From contig NZ_VIRM01000040.1 in the NCBI RefSeq assembly GCF_006874475.1, positions 1-64,000 of the forward strand: DNA of 64,000 nucleotides, read 5' to 3'. The stretch comes from Microbispora hainanensis (GTDB lineage Bacteria; Actinomycetota; Actinomycetes; Streptosporangiales; Streptosporangiaceae). The notes under the pieces were generated by a model that was not told the DNA's origin, ran no database searches, and saw only the letters and a list, made by a program, of their open reading frames with translations. Below are positions 42,866 through 50,923 of the stretch, one piece after another. A program made the position numbers and the translations under genes. Every line of letters starts with the position of its first letter. Position 1 is the stretch's first letter.

Positions 42866-43998
42866 GGATCGCGATCGTCGGCCCGACATATCCATACAAG
42901 GGCGGCGGGGCGCAGCACACAACGGAGCTGGCCCACCGGCTGCGGGCGCGGGGCCACGACGTGGTCATCGAGTCGTGGCGGGCGCAGTATCCCTCGTTCC
43001 TGTACCCGGGGCAGCAGACGATCGACAGCCCCGAGGGCGAGCCCTACCCGGACACCCGCCGCGATCTCGACTGGCGGCGGCCGGACGGCTGGGTGGCCTG
43101 CGGGCGGCGGCTGCGCGGGGCCGACCTCGTGGTGTTCGCCGTGCTCAGCCCGGTGCAGGTGCCCGCCTATCGCGGCATCCTGTACGGCCTGCGCCGCCGG
43201 GCCCGTGTCGTCGCGTCGTGCCGCGAGGCGCGCGTGGTGGCGTCGTGCCGCGAGGCGCGCGTGGTGGCGCTGTGCCACAACGTGCTGCCGCATGAGAGCA
43301 AGCCGTACGACAGGCCGCTGATGACGGCGCTGCTGCGCCGGGTGGACGGCGTGCTCGCGCATTCGGAGCAGCAGGCGGACCTCGCCCGCGCGCTCACCGG
43401 TGCGCCGGTGCGGGTGGCCGCCCTCGCACCGCACCTGCCCACGCGCGGCGCGCGGGAGGCCGCGGGCCGACAACCCACGGGCAGGCTGCTGTTCTTCGGC
43501 ATCGTGCGGCCCTACAAGGGGCTCGACCTGCTGCTCGAGGCGCTCGCGCAGGTGCCCGGCGTACGGCTGACGGTCGCGGGCGAGTTCTGGGGCGGCCTGG
43601 AGGACACCAGGGCCCTGATCGCCCGGCTCGGCCTGGCCGACCGGGTGGAGATCCGGCCGGGATACGTGGCGGCCGAGGACGTCCCCGGGCTGTTCGCCGA
43701 GGCCGACGCTCTGGTGCTGCCCTACCGGTCGGCGACCGCGAGCCAGAACGTGTGGCTCGGTCACGAGCACGGCGTGCCGGTGATCGCCACCCGGGTCGGG
43801 GCGCTGCCCGACAACGTGCGCGACGACGTGGACGGCCTCCTGGTGGAGCCGGGCTCGGCCGGCCCGCTGGCGGAGGCGATCAAGCGGTTCTACGAGCCGG
43901 GCACGCCGGAGCGGCTGCGGGCGGGCGTGGCGCCGGTCGATCCCGAGCCGCACTGGGCCGTCTACCTCGACACGTTGCTCGACGCGTCGGCGAGCTGA
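42862..43998 (+). CDS. GT4 glycosyltransferase with internal 9-residue repeat
   Basis: A 378-aa GT-B enzyme: IAIVGPTYPYKGGGAQHTTELAHRL at the N-terminus; RLLFFGIVRPYKGLDLLLEAL and a DALVLPYRSATASQNVWLGHEHGVPVIATRVG donor site at the C-terminus. Residues 114-140 hold three tandem 9-residue units (ARVVASCRE twice, then ARVVALCHN) where relatives would have a single buried strand leading to the CHNVLPHE motif. That in-frame expansion could distort the fold. It starts at the GTG overlapping the GT2 stop, and its end overlaps the converging flippase-like gene by 37 bp. Confidence 0.86.
   Translation: MRIAIVGPTYPYKGGGAQHTTELAHRLRARGHDVVIESWRAQYPSFLYPGQQTIDSPEGEPYPDTRRDLDWRRPDGWVACGRRLRGADLVVFAVLSPVQVPAYRGILYGLRRRARVVASCREARVVASCREARVVALCHNVLPHESKPYDRPLMTALLRRVDGVLAHSEQQADLARALTGAPVRVAALAPHLPTRGAREAAGRQPTGRLLFFGIVRPYKGLDLLLEALAQVPGVRLTVAGEFWGGLEDTRALIARLGLADRVEIRPGYVAAEDVPGLFAEADALVLPYRSATASQNVWLGHEHGVPVIATRVGALPDNVRDDVDGLLVEPGSAGPLAEAIKRFYEPGTPERLRAGVAPVDPEPHWAVYLDTLLDASAS
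43201..43281 (+). repeat. 27-bp tandem repeat inside the GT4 gene
   Basis: Three abutting 27-bp units (43201-43227, 43228-43254, 43255-43281). Units 1 and 2 differ at three positions; the third diverges at its end. The length is a multiple of three, so the frame is kept. Confidence 0.85.
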
Positions 43999-44915
43999 GC
44001 GGCCGGGACGGCGTGGCCGCGGGCGAGCAGGTAGCCGAGCCCGGCCCAGACGGCGTCGCCGACGGTGAACATCACGCGGGACACCACGGCGACGGCCAGC
44101 GCCCGCGGCGTGCCGAGCACCGGCGCCAGCGCCACGACCATCGCGCCCTCCCGCACGCCGATCCCGGCGGGGACCACGACCGTGAGGATGCCCGTGGCCC
44201 AGGCCAGCGCGTACGCCCCGGCCGCGACGGCATAGAGGGACAGGCCCGCGGGCCGCATCCCGCCGACGAGGACCCACAGGTGCACGCCGTACACGAGCCA
44301 GCCGGCCATCGTCCAGGCGGCGGCCCTGGCCATCTCCGCGCCGCTGAGCACCCGGTCGAGCGGCTCCCTGCGGGCGACGCGCAGGGCGAGGTTGAGCCCC
44401 CATGTCATCACCCGGGGGTGGAGGCCGACGAGGATGAGCGGGACCAGCGCGAGCAGCCACCACGCCTGCCTGGCGATCTGTCCCGACAGCGTGGCCGCGG
44501 CGAGGGCGAGCGCGCAGCCCAGGGAGGTCACCAGGCCGAGGGCGGTGGCGCTGAACGTCCGCCGCGGGGGTGCGCCGTGGTCGCGGGCCAGCTCGATCAT
44601 CGCCGCGAACGCCCAGACCGAGCCGGGGATGTACTTGCCGAGCTGGCCGACGAACAGCACCCGCGCGGCCACGCGCAGCGGCAGGGGCGAGCCGAGCCCG
44701 GCGAGGATGTCGCGCCAGGCGACCAGCATGAACCCCAGCCCGGCGAGCACGGCCAGGAACGAGCCGCCGAGCGACCACCACGACAGCCGCGACAGGGCGG
44801 CCGAGGTCTCCGTCCAGTTGCGGGCCAGGCCGTACGCCAGGAAGGCGAGCGCGACCAGGGCCAGCAGCGCCCGCAGCAGCGGGCTGGAGCGCAGGCGGTT
44901 CAGCAGGCGCGGCAC
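43962..44915 (-). CDS. Flippase-like membrane protein (LPG synthase TM-region family)
   Basis: A 317-aa membrane protein with about eight helices of the lysylphosphatidylglycerol-synthase/AglD transmembrane family: LFVGQLGKYIPGSVWAFAAMIELARDHG is the conserved loop, and VVVPAGIGVREGAMVVALAP the second signature. Family members are proposed to flip or assist lipid-linked substrates. GTG at 44915 is preferred to the GTG at 44975: TACCCT on the minus strand ends 7 nt before it. It is a paralogue of the gene at 45928, on the other strand. Confidence 0.83.
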   Translation of the reverse strand: MPRLLNRLRSSPLLRALLALVALAFLAYGLARNWTETSAALSRLSWWSLGGSFLAVLAGLGFMLVAWRDILAGLGSPLPLRVAARVLFVGQLGKYIPGSVWAFAAMIELARDHGAPPRRTFSATALGLVTSLGCALALAAATLSGQIARQAWWLLALVPLILVGLHPRVMTWGLNLALRVARREPLDRVLSGAEMARAAAWTMAGWLVYGVHLWVLVGGMRPAGLSLYAVAAGAYALAWATGILTVVVPAGIGVREGAMVVALAPVLGTPRALAVAVVSRVMFTVGDAVWAGLGYLLARGHAVPAAQLADASSNVSR

Positions 44916-44922
44916 GCGCCCC

Positions 44923-44928
44923 AGGGTA
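44923..44928 (-). promoter_or_regulatory. -10 element, leaderless start
   Basis: Minus-strand TACCCT ends 7 nt before the GTG at 44915; no ribosome-binding site between. Confidence 0.45.
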
Positions 44929-45030
44929 AAGCCTGAAGCTACTGATCGGTAGGTCCGCCGCGCCGGGTTGTCCACAGGGCCGGCCGATCGGGAGACGGGG
45001 GCGGCGCGGGCACGGGTACTGTTGGGCAGC

Positions 45031-45063
45031 GTGAAGACGAGGGTGAGCGGAGGACGAGAGTGA
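45031..45063 (+). other. Possible leaderless 10-codon upstream ORF
   Basis: GTG at 45031 opens ten codons (MKTRVSGGRE) and stops 13 bp before the methyltransferase ATG. TACTGT at 45017-45022 ends 8 nt before this GTG, matching the leaderless spacing seen elsewhere in the window. It may be translated and influence the gene behind it; purely a sequence-pattern inference. Confidence 0.3.
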
Positions 45064-45076
45064 GCGGGGGGCGAGG

Positions 45077-45931
45077 ATGAGCGCGGAACGCGCGGCCCAG
45101 CTCGAATACTCCGAGTTCCAGGCCGCGATGCTCGACGAGGACAAGCGCAGGCGCAAGGCAGCGAAGATCATCGCCGTGCTCGCGCACTTCCTGGGCACAG
45201 ACGCGGCCAAGCCCGGCGAGGCGCTGTCGGGGCTGACCGTCGGCGACGTCGGGTGCTCGGCCGGGTTCATCGCCGACGAGCTCGCCGCCGCGGGCGCGCG
45301 CCGCACGCTCGGGCTCGACATCGACGTGCCCGGCCTGCGCAAGGCGTCCGACCGCTTCGGCGGGCGGGTCGGGTTCGTCTGCGCGGACGGCTCCCGCCTG
45401 CCGTTCCCGGACGGCTCGATCGACGTGCTGGTCTTCAACCACATCTACGAGCACGTGGTGGACCCCGACGCCGTGATCGCCGACATGCACCGGGTGCTGT
45501 CCGACGACGGCGTGCTCTACCTCGGCCTGGGCAACCGGCTCGGGATCATGGAGCCGCACTACAAGCTGCCCTTCCTGTCCTACCTGCCGCCCGCCGCGGC
45601 CGACCGCTACGTGCGGGCGTTCGGCCGGGCCGACCACTACTACGAGCGCTTCCGCACCCGCCCGGGGCTGCGGCGGATGCTGGCGGACTTCCACGTGTGG
45701 GACTACACGTTCCCGGTGCTGGCCGCGCCCGAGCGGTTCGCCGGGGGCGAGCTGTTCCCCGGCGCGGCCGGCCGCGCCGCCAAGGCCACGCTGGAGCGGA
45801 CCCCGCGCCCGGCCCTGCGGGCCCTGCTGCCGGTCGTCCCCACCTATCTGTGGGTCGCGACCAAGACGCCCCGCCGTCCCCTCGGCGCGCCGCTCCCGCA
45901 GTCGCCCGAGCCGGTCCGCACGTCCCGATGA
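45077..45931 (+). CDS. Class I SAM-dependent methyltransferase
   Basis: A 284-aa methyltransferase. The SAM-binding loop is VGDVGCSAGFIADELA, then LGLDIDVPGLRKA (acidic strand 2), VCADGSRLPFPDGSIDVLVFNHIYEHV (motifs of the Methyltransf_11 group) and LSDDGVLYLGLGNRLG. The substrate is unknown; its setting between two flippase-like proteins in an envelope cluster suggests a glycan or lipid intermediate. A GGGGGGCGAGG stretch precedes the ATG. The stop overlaps the ATG of the next gene by 4 bp. Confidence 0.87.
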   Translation: MSAERAAQLEYSEFQAAMLDEDKRRRKAAKIIAVLAHFLGTDAAKPGEALSGLTVGDVGCSAGFIADELAAAGARRTLGLDIDVPGLRKASDRFGGRVGFVCADGSRLPFPDGSIDVLVFNHIYEHVVDPDAVIADMHRVLSDDGVLYLGLGNRLGIMEPHYKLPFLSYLPPAAADRYVRAFGRADHYYERFRTRPGLRRMLADFHVWDYTFPVLAAPERFAGGELFPGAAGRAAKATLERTPRPALRALLPVVPTYLWVATKTPRRPLGAPLPQSPEPVRTSR

Positions 45932-46854
45932 CCCGGCGCAAGGCCGTACGCGCGCTGTTCCTGCTCGTGGCGCTGGGGTTCGGCGTCTGGGCCGTGGCGA
46001 GCCAGTGGACGGCCGTGGCGGACGGGTTCGCCCGCCTGTCGTGGGTGGAGCTGGCCGGCTCGCTGGTGGCGGTGCTCGGCGCGCTGCTGTCGGGGATGCT
46101 CATGTGGCGGGCGCTGCTGACCGACCTGGGCTCCCCGCTGGCGTTCACCGACGCGTCCAAGATCTTTTTTGTGGGCCAGCTCGGCAAGTACATTCCCGGG
46201 TCGGTGTGGCCGATGCTCGCGCAGATGGAGATGGGCCGCGACCACGGCATCCCCCGGCCGCGCAGCGCCGCGGCCTTCTTCCTGACCTACCCGATCTATC
46301 TCGGCACCGGGCTGCTGGTCGCCGTCGTCACGCTGCCGGTGCTCGCCGGGCAGTCGGTGATGAGATACGCCTGGCTGCTGCTGCTCGTGCCCGTGGTCGC
46401 CGCCGCCCTGCATCCGAAGGTGGTCAACGGCGTCATCGCGTTCGGGCTGCGCATGCTGCGCCGCCCGCCGCTCGAACGGCCGCTCACCCGGCGCGGCGTG
46501 CTCGTCGCGTGCGGCTGGGCCCTGCTGGGCTGGGCGGCCTACGGCGTGCACCTGGCGCTCATCGTGCACGGCCTCGGGGCGGGCGGGCCCTCGGCCGTGA
46601 TCCTGAGCTTCGGCGCGTTCGCGCTCGCCTGGTGCCTGGGGTTCGTGTTCGTGATCGCCCCGGCGGGTGCCGGTGTGCGGGAGGTCGCGATGGTGGCCGC
46701 GCTCGCCCCGGTGCTCGACCGGCCCGCCGCCATCGCCGCCGCGCTGTGCTCCCGGCTCATCGTGTCCGTCGGCGACCTCGTGTGCGCCGGCGTCGCCGGT
46801 CTGGCCTCCCGGCGTGTGATCCGTACGCGGGAGGAAACCGTAACCCGGGCCTGA
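45928..46854 (+). CDS. Flippase-like membrane protein (LPG synthase TM-region family), second copy
   Basis: A 308-aa membrane protein with about eight helices. It shares with the gene at 43962 the loop FFVGQLGKYIPGSVWPMLAQMEMGRDHG and the end-piece VIAPAGAGVREVAMVAALAPVL. Translationally coupled to the methyltransferase (ATGA). The family is linked to lipid or lipid-glycan translocation, though no substrate can be read from sequence. Confidence 0.83.
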   Translation: MTRRKAVRALFLLVALGFGVWAVASQWTAVADGFARLSWVELAGSLVAVLGALLSGMLMWRALLTDLGSPLAFTDASKIFFVGQLGKYIPGSVWPMLAQMEMGRDHGIPRPRSAAAFFLTYPIYLGTGLLVAVVTLPVLAGQSVMRYAWLLLLVPVVAAALHPKVVNGVIAFGLRMLRRPPLERPLTRRGVLVACGWALLGWAAYGVHLALIVHGLGAGGPSAVILSFGAFALAWCLGFVFVIAPAGAGVREVAMVAALAPVLDRPAAIAAALCSRLIVSVGDLVCAGVAGLASRRVIRTREETVTRA

Positions 46855-46895
46855 ATCCGTGGAATCGGCGCGGGTCGGCCACCTACGGACATGAT

Positions 46896-46917
46896 CCTCA
46901 CGTGATATCCCTCACGT
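46896..46917 (+). promoter_or_regulatory. Short direct repeats, candidate regulator site
   Basis: CCTCACGT occurs at 46896-46903 and 46910-46917, 14 bp apart; the first is part of a TCACGTGA palindrome. They lie in the 229-bp gap before the frameshifted GT4 gene. No gene is seen in the gap. Confidence 0.3.
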
Positions 46918-47083
46918 TTCGGGGGACGCCGGAAATAGAGTGACAGGGAGGGATGCGGGGGAAGGCGTCAGTTCGTGGCGTGGGCCCCCGGCCCTGCCCG
47001 AACACCGCCGGAACCAGCGGGACCGCGCGGGCAGGGAGCGATCCTCCCGGCCCGGTGCGGGCCCAGTGAGGGGAGCGATTCAT

Positions 47084-48209
47084 TTGACACCCCGGGTGCT
47101 CGTCGACGCCGCCGCGGTCCCCGCCGATCGCGGCGCCCTGATCAGGTATGTCGATGGACTGGTCGCGGCCCTGCACGAGGCGGGCGCGGACCTCGCCGTG
47201 GTCTGCCAGCGTGCGGACGCCGAGCGGTACGCCGCCCTCGCCCCCTCGGCGCGGATCCTGTCCGGACCGCCCGCGATCACGAACCGGAACAAGCGGCTGG
47301 CCTGGGAGCAGACCGGGCTGCCGGTCCTCGCCCGGCACGCCGGCGCCCAGGTGATCCACGCTCCCTACTATTCGATTCCGCTGGGCTCGGGCCTGCCGAC
47401 CGTGGCCACCGTGCACGACGTCACCTCGTTCACCGACCCCGACCAGCACGACCCCGTCAGGGCCTCGTTCTTCCGGTCGGCCACCCGCACCGCCGTACGC
47501 CACGCCAACCGGGTGATCGTGCCCTCGAAGGCCACCATGGACGAGCTGGTGCGGGTGCTGGCCGCCGACCCCACCCGGATCGACGTCGCCTATCACGGAG
47601 TGGACCCCGCGTTGTTCCACCCGCCGGCGCCCGAGGACGTGCGCCGGGTGGCCGGGCGGATCGGCCTGCACGGCCGGCCGTACGTCGCCTATCTGGGCGC
47701 GCTGGAGCCGCGCAAGAACGTGCCCAACCTGGTGACCGGGTTCGGCCGGGCGGTCGCCCACCTGTCCGCGCCGCCCGCGCTCGTGCTGGCCGGCGGCCCC
47801 GCCTGGGACGAGGAGGTCGACGCCGCCGTGGCCGCGCTGCCGCCCCGGGTGAAGGTCGTGCGTCCCGGCTTCCTGCCCTTCGCCGACCTGCCGGGTTTCC
47901 TCGGCGGGGCGCTCGTGGTCGCCTCCCCGTCGCGGTGCGAGGGGTTCGGGCTGCCCGTGCTGGAGGCGATGGCGTGCGGCCCCCGTGCTGACCACCCACC
48001 GCGCCTCGCTGCCCGAGGTGGGCGGCGACGCCGTGGCCTACACCGAACCCGACGCCGACAGCATCGCGCGGGCGCTGCGTGCCCTGCTGGAGTCGCCGGA
48101 GCGGCGCGCGTCGCTGGCGCGGGCGGGCGTCACCCGCTCGCGCGAGTTCACCTGGCGGCACTCGGCGGAGGCCCATCTGCTCGCCTACCAACGGGCGGTC
48201 GAGGGATAG
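47084..48209 (+). pseudogene. GT4 glycosyltransferase, frameshifted
   Basis: A GT-B mannosyltransferase-like enzyme split by a frameshift near 47979-47990. The first frame gives PRVLVDAAAVPADRG, ATVHDVTSFTDPDQHD, RPYVAYLGALEPRKNVPNLV and SPSRCEGFGLPVLEAMACG. The usual continuation GAPVLTTHRASLPEVGGDAVAY is found only in the +1 frame, to 48209. Two bases appear to be missing in a run of C after GCGTGCGG. Start TTG at 47084 with GGGGAG 8 nt upstream. Either a real pseudogene or a sequencing error at a homopolymer; otherwise complete at about 375 aa. Confidence 0.8.
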
Positions 48210-48212
48210 AGA

Positions 48213-48269
48213 TCATGAAAGTTTCGCGCGGGGGCCGGAGGTCGCGCCACTGTCATGAAACGTCCGCGC
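48213..48269 (+). promoter_or_regulatory. 17-bp direct repeats before the GDP-mannose pyrophosphorylase-like gene
   Basis: TCATGAAAGTTTCGCGC (48213-48229) and TCATGAAACGTCCGCGC (48253-48269) are similar over 17 bp and 40 bp apart, in the 115-bp gap before 48325. Confidence 0.35.
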
Positions 48270-48311
48270 AACGGTCGGCGTCGGCGTGCCATGCGGAGGG
48301 CCCGGCTAGGC

Positions 48312-48317
48312 TACCCT
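48312..48317 (+). promoter_or_regulatory. -10 element, leaderless start
   Basis: TACCCT ends 7 nt before the GTG at 48325, the same spacing as on the minus strand at 44915. Confidence 0.45.
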
Positions 48318-48324
48318 CGCGGCT

Positions 48325-49428
48325 GTGAGGGAGAGTTCTGTGCGGTCGCCTGACGGTCTCGAGGCGATCCTTCTCGTGGGCGGCCAGGGCACGCGTCTGC
48401 GGCCGTTGACGCTCAGCACGCCCAAGCCGCTGCTTCCGACGGCGGGGGTGCCCTTCCTCGCGCACCAACTGGCGAAGGCGCGGGCCTACGGGGTGCGCCG
48501 CGTGGTCTTCGCGACGTCCTACCGGGCGTCGATGTTCGGGGAGGCGTTCGGCGACGGGTCGGGCTTCGGCCTGGAGATCGTCTACATGACCGAGGAGACC
48601 CCGCTCGGCACCGGCGGCGCGATCCGCAACGCCGCGCGGGCGCTGACCTGCCCGCCCGAGGCGCCGGTGCTCGTGCTGAACGGCGACATCCTGTCGGGCC
48701 ACGACATCGCGGAGCAGGTGGACCTGCACGTCTCACGGGGGGCCGCGGTGACCCTCCACCTCACGGAGGTGGACGACCCGTCGAGGTTCGGCTGCGTGCC
48801 GACCGACGACGACGGCCGGGTCAGCGCCTTCCTGGAGAAGACCCCCAACCCCGTGACGAACCGGATCAACGCCGGCTGCTACGTCTTCCAGCGCTCGGTC
48901 ATCGACGCGATCCCCGAGGGCCAGGTGGTGTCGGTCGAGCGGGAGACCTTCCCCGGCCTGATCGCGGCCGGCGAGCTGGTGCTGGGCTACGCCGACACGT
49001 CCTACTGGCTCGACGTGGGCACCCCGGCGGCGTTCGTGCAGGGCTCGGCCGACCTGGTGCTGGGCAAGCTCGGCTCGCCCGCGCTGCCGGGCCCGGTGGG
49101 CGAGTGCCTCCTGCTGGACGGGGCCGTCGTGTCGCCCGAGGCCAAGGTCACCGGCGGCACGGTCGTCGGCGCGCGCGCCACGGTCGAGGCCGGTGCGAGC
49201 GTGCGCGGCAGCGTGCTGTCCGAGGACTGCCACGTCGCGTCCGGCGCGACCGTCGTGAACTCGGTCGTCGGCGTCGGCGCCCGCGTCGCCTCCGGCGCCG
49301 TGCTGCGCGAGGTCGTCGTCGGCGACGGCGCGCTCATCGGTACCGGCAACGAGCTCACCTCCGGCATGCGCGTCTGGCCCGGCGTGAACCTGCCCGAGTG
49401 CGCCGTCCGCTTCTCCAGCGACGTGTGA
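48325..49428 (+). CDS. Mannose-1-phosphate guanylyltransferase-like nucleotidyltransferase
   Basis: A 367-aa enzyme with an N-terminal nucleotidyltransferase domain (AILLVGGQGTRLRPLT, TPKPLLPTAGVPFL, VLNGDILSGHDI, YWLDVGTPAAF) and a C-terminal left-handed beta-helix of hexapeptide repeats (VVSPEAKVTGGTVVGARATVEAGASV). It would make GDP-mannose for the mannosyl- and other transferases nearby. Two starts compete: GTG 48325 is leaderless with TACCCT at 7 nt; GTG 48340 has GGGAG 6 nt upstream. In streptomycetes a homologue lies near cofD/fbiA and whiB, as here. Confidence 0.86.
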   Translation: MRESSVRSPDGLEAILLVGGQGTRLRPLTLSTPKPLLPTAGVPFLAHQLAKARAYGVRRVVFATSYRASMFGEAFGDGSGFGLEIVYMTEETPLGTGGAIRNAARALTCPPEAPVLVLNGDILSGHDIAEQVDLHVSRGAAVTLHLTEVDDPSRFGCVPTDDDGRVSAFLEKTPNPVTNRINAGCYVFQRSVIDAIPEGQVVSVERETFPGLIAAGELVLGYADTSYWLDVGTPAAFVQGSADLVLGKLGSPALPGPVGECLLLDGAVVSPEAKVTGGTVVGARATVEAGASVRGSVLSEDCHVASGATVVNSVVGVGARVASGAVLREVVVGDGALIGTGNELTSGMRVWPGVNLPECAVRFSSDV

Positions 49429-49429
49429 C

Positions 49430-50407
49430 ATGATCCCCGCGGCCTCGACCGGACGGCGAAGCGAGCGGCGCTGGCGGCCGTCCGCGCAGCTCGACCTCGC
49501 GCTGACGTTGTCGCCGCACCGGCGCGGGGGAGGCGACCCGGCCTGGCGGCGTACGCCTGACGGGGCGATCTGGCGCACCTCGCGCACCCCGGAGGGGCCC
49601 GGCACCCTGCGCGTGACGGCGGGCCACGGCGAGGTCCACGCGCAGGCGTGGGGGCCGGGGGCCGGCTGGCTGCTGGAGACGCTCCCGTCGCTGCTCGGCG
49701 CCGACGACGACATCGCGGGCTTCGCCGCCATGCTCGCGCGGCTCACCCGCTCGGACGACCCCCGGCAGGCCCGCGCCGCCGCGTTCGTCGCGGGCCTGGC
49801 TGGGCGTGCCGCCGGGCTGCGGATCGGGCGCTCCCTGCGGGTCTTCGAGGCGCTCGCGCCCGCCGTGCTCGAACAGAAGGTGGTCGGCAGGGAGGCGTGG
49901 CGGGCCTGGCGGTTCCTGCTGCGCCGTTATGGCGAGCCGGCCCCGGGCCCGGCCCCCGAGGGCATGTACGTCGTCCCGCCGCCGGAGGTGTGGCGGGCGG
50001 TCCCGTCGTGGGACTGGCATCGGGCGGGCGCGGAGGCCGTACGGGCCAGGACGATCGTCAACGCGGCCCGGCACGCCGAGAAGTTGGAAGGCACCACCAC
50101 CGCTGCGTCATCGGAGGAGGCGGACCGCCTGCTGCGGGCGCTGCCGGGCATCGGCGTGTGGACGTCCGCCGAGGTGCGCCAGCGGGCCCACGGCGACCCG
50201 GACGCCCCGAGCGTGGGCGACTTCCACCTGCCGGCGATCGTCGGCTATGCGCTGACCGGGCAGAAGACCGACGACGACGGCATGCTCGGCCTGTTGGAGC
50301 CGTTCCGGGGACACCGCCATCGCGTGGTGAGGCTGATCGAGCTCAGCGGTGTCAGGCCGCCGGCCCGCGGCCCGCGCATGGCCGCGCGGGACTACCGGGC
50401 CTTCTGA
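49430..50407 (+). CDS. DNA-3-methyladenine glycosylase II (AlkA)-like protein
   Basis: A 325-aa base-excision repair glycosylase of the HhH-GPD superfamily. The helix-hairpin-helix is LLRALPGIGVWTSAEV (about 240-255), with the catalytic Asp in PSVGDFHLPAI. FEALAPAVLEQKV is the typical helix before the fold. It would remove alkylated bases from DNA. It starts one base after the preceding stop, so it may be co-transcribed with the nucleotidyltransferase gene. No iron-sulphur cluster motif. Confidence 0.85.
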   Translation: MIPAASTGRRSERRWRPSAQLDLALTLSPHRRGGGDPAWRRTPDGAIWRTSRTPEGPGTLRVTAGHGEVHAQAWGPGAGWLLETLPSLLGADDDIAGFAAMLARLTRSDDPRQARAAAFVAGLAGRAAGLRIGRSLRVFEALAPAVLEQKVVGREAWRAWRFLLRRYGEPAPGPAPEGMYVVPPPEVWRAVPSWDWHRAGAEAVRARTIVNAARHAEKLEGTTTAASSEEADRLLRALPGIGVWTSAEVRQRAHGDPDAPSVGDFHLPAIVGYALTGQKTDDDGMLGLLEPFRGHRHRVVRLIELSGVRPPARGPRMAARDYRAF

Positions 50408-50778
50408 CGACGTGCGTTCAGGTTCTGGTTGATCCCGCAGTCGTCGATCCCGTCCACGCACCTGCCGCTGAGGGTGTCGGTGAAGACGCTGACGCTCGTC
50501 ACCTGCTGGAGGCCGGTGAACGCGAGGCTGTTGTTGCCGGCGGGGGCGTTCACGTTGCGCCTGCCCCTGGAGATCTGCCGGGGGCCGCTGGCGATCGCGG
50601 GCGTGTTGGCCGTGTTGCGGCCGTCCGTGACCTGCTTGGCATGGCCCTTGCCAGATCCGTCGCCGTGCCCCGCCGCGAACGCCGCACCAGCGAGCGGCGT
50701 ACTAGAGAGCGGCGCCGACAGCGCGACGACGAACGCCATAATCAGACAAAACGCACCATCCACCCTGATAACGGCCAT
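50392..50778 (-). CDS. Small secreted protein of unknown function
   Basis: A 128-aa protein with a clear signal peptide (basic start, then AFCLIMAFVVALSAPL, with cleavage likely after AAFA). The mature part is small, Gly/Asn-rich, with NNSLAFTGLQQVTSVSVFTDTL and a Cys pair (GRCVDGIDDCG) that may form a disulphide. ATG at 50778 has GGGG 5 nt upstream; a TTG one codon earlier is possible. The tail overlaps the converging AlkA gene by 16 bp. I do not recognise a family. Confidence 0.55.
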   Translation of the reverse strand: MAVIRVDGAFCLIMAFVVALSAPLSSTPLAGAAFAAGHGDGSGKGHAKQVTDGRNTANTPAIASGPRQISRGRRNVNAPAGNNSLAFTGLQQVTSVSVFTDTLSGRCVDGIDDCGINQNLNARRQKAR

Positions 50779-50911
50779 CAATTCCCCGCCCGTTCATCGA
50801 TCTCGCTCCAGCGCTCATACCCTCCGGCCGCAAACTCCCCGGCCCGCCCGCGCCATGACTTCTCCCGTACGTGCGGGCGGGGCTGAGTGCGCCGGACGGA
50901 CCCACGCCTCA

Positions 50912-50917
50912 TAGGGT
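50912..50917 (+). promoter_or_regulatory. -10 element of fbiC, leaderless start
   Basis: TAGGGT ends 6 nt before the ATG at 50924; no ribosome-binding site is present. Confidence 0.5.
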
Positions 50918-50923
50918 GCGCGT

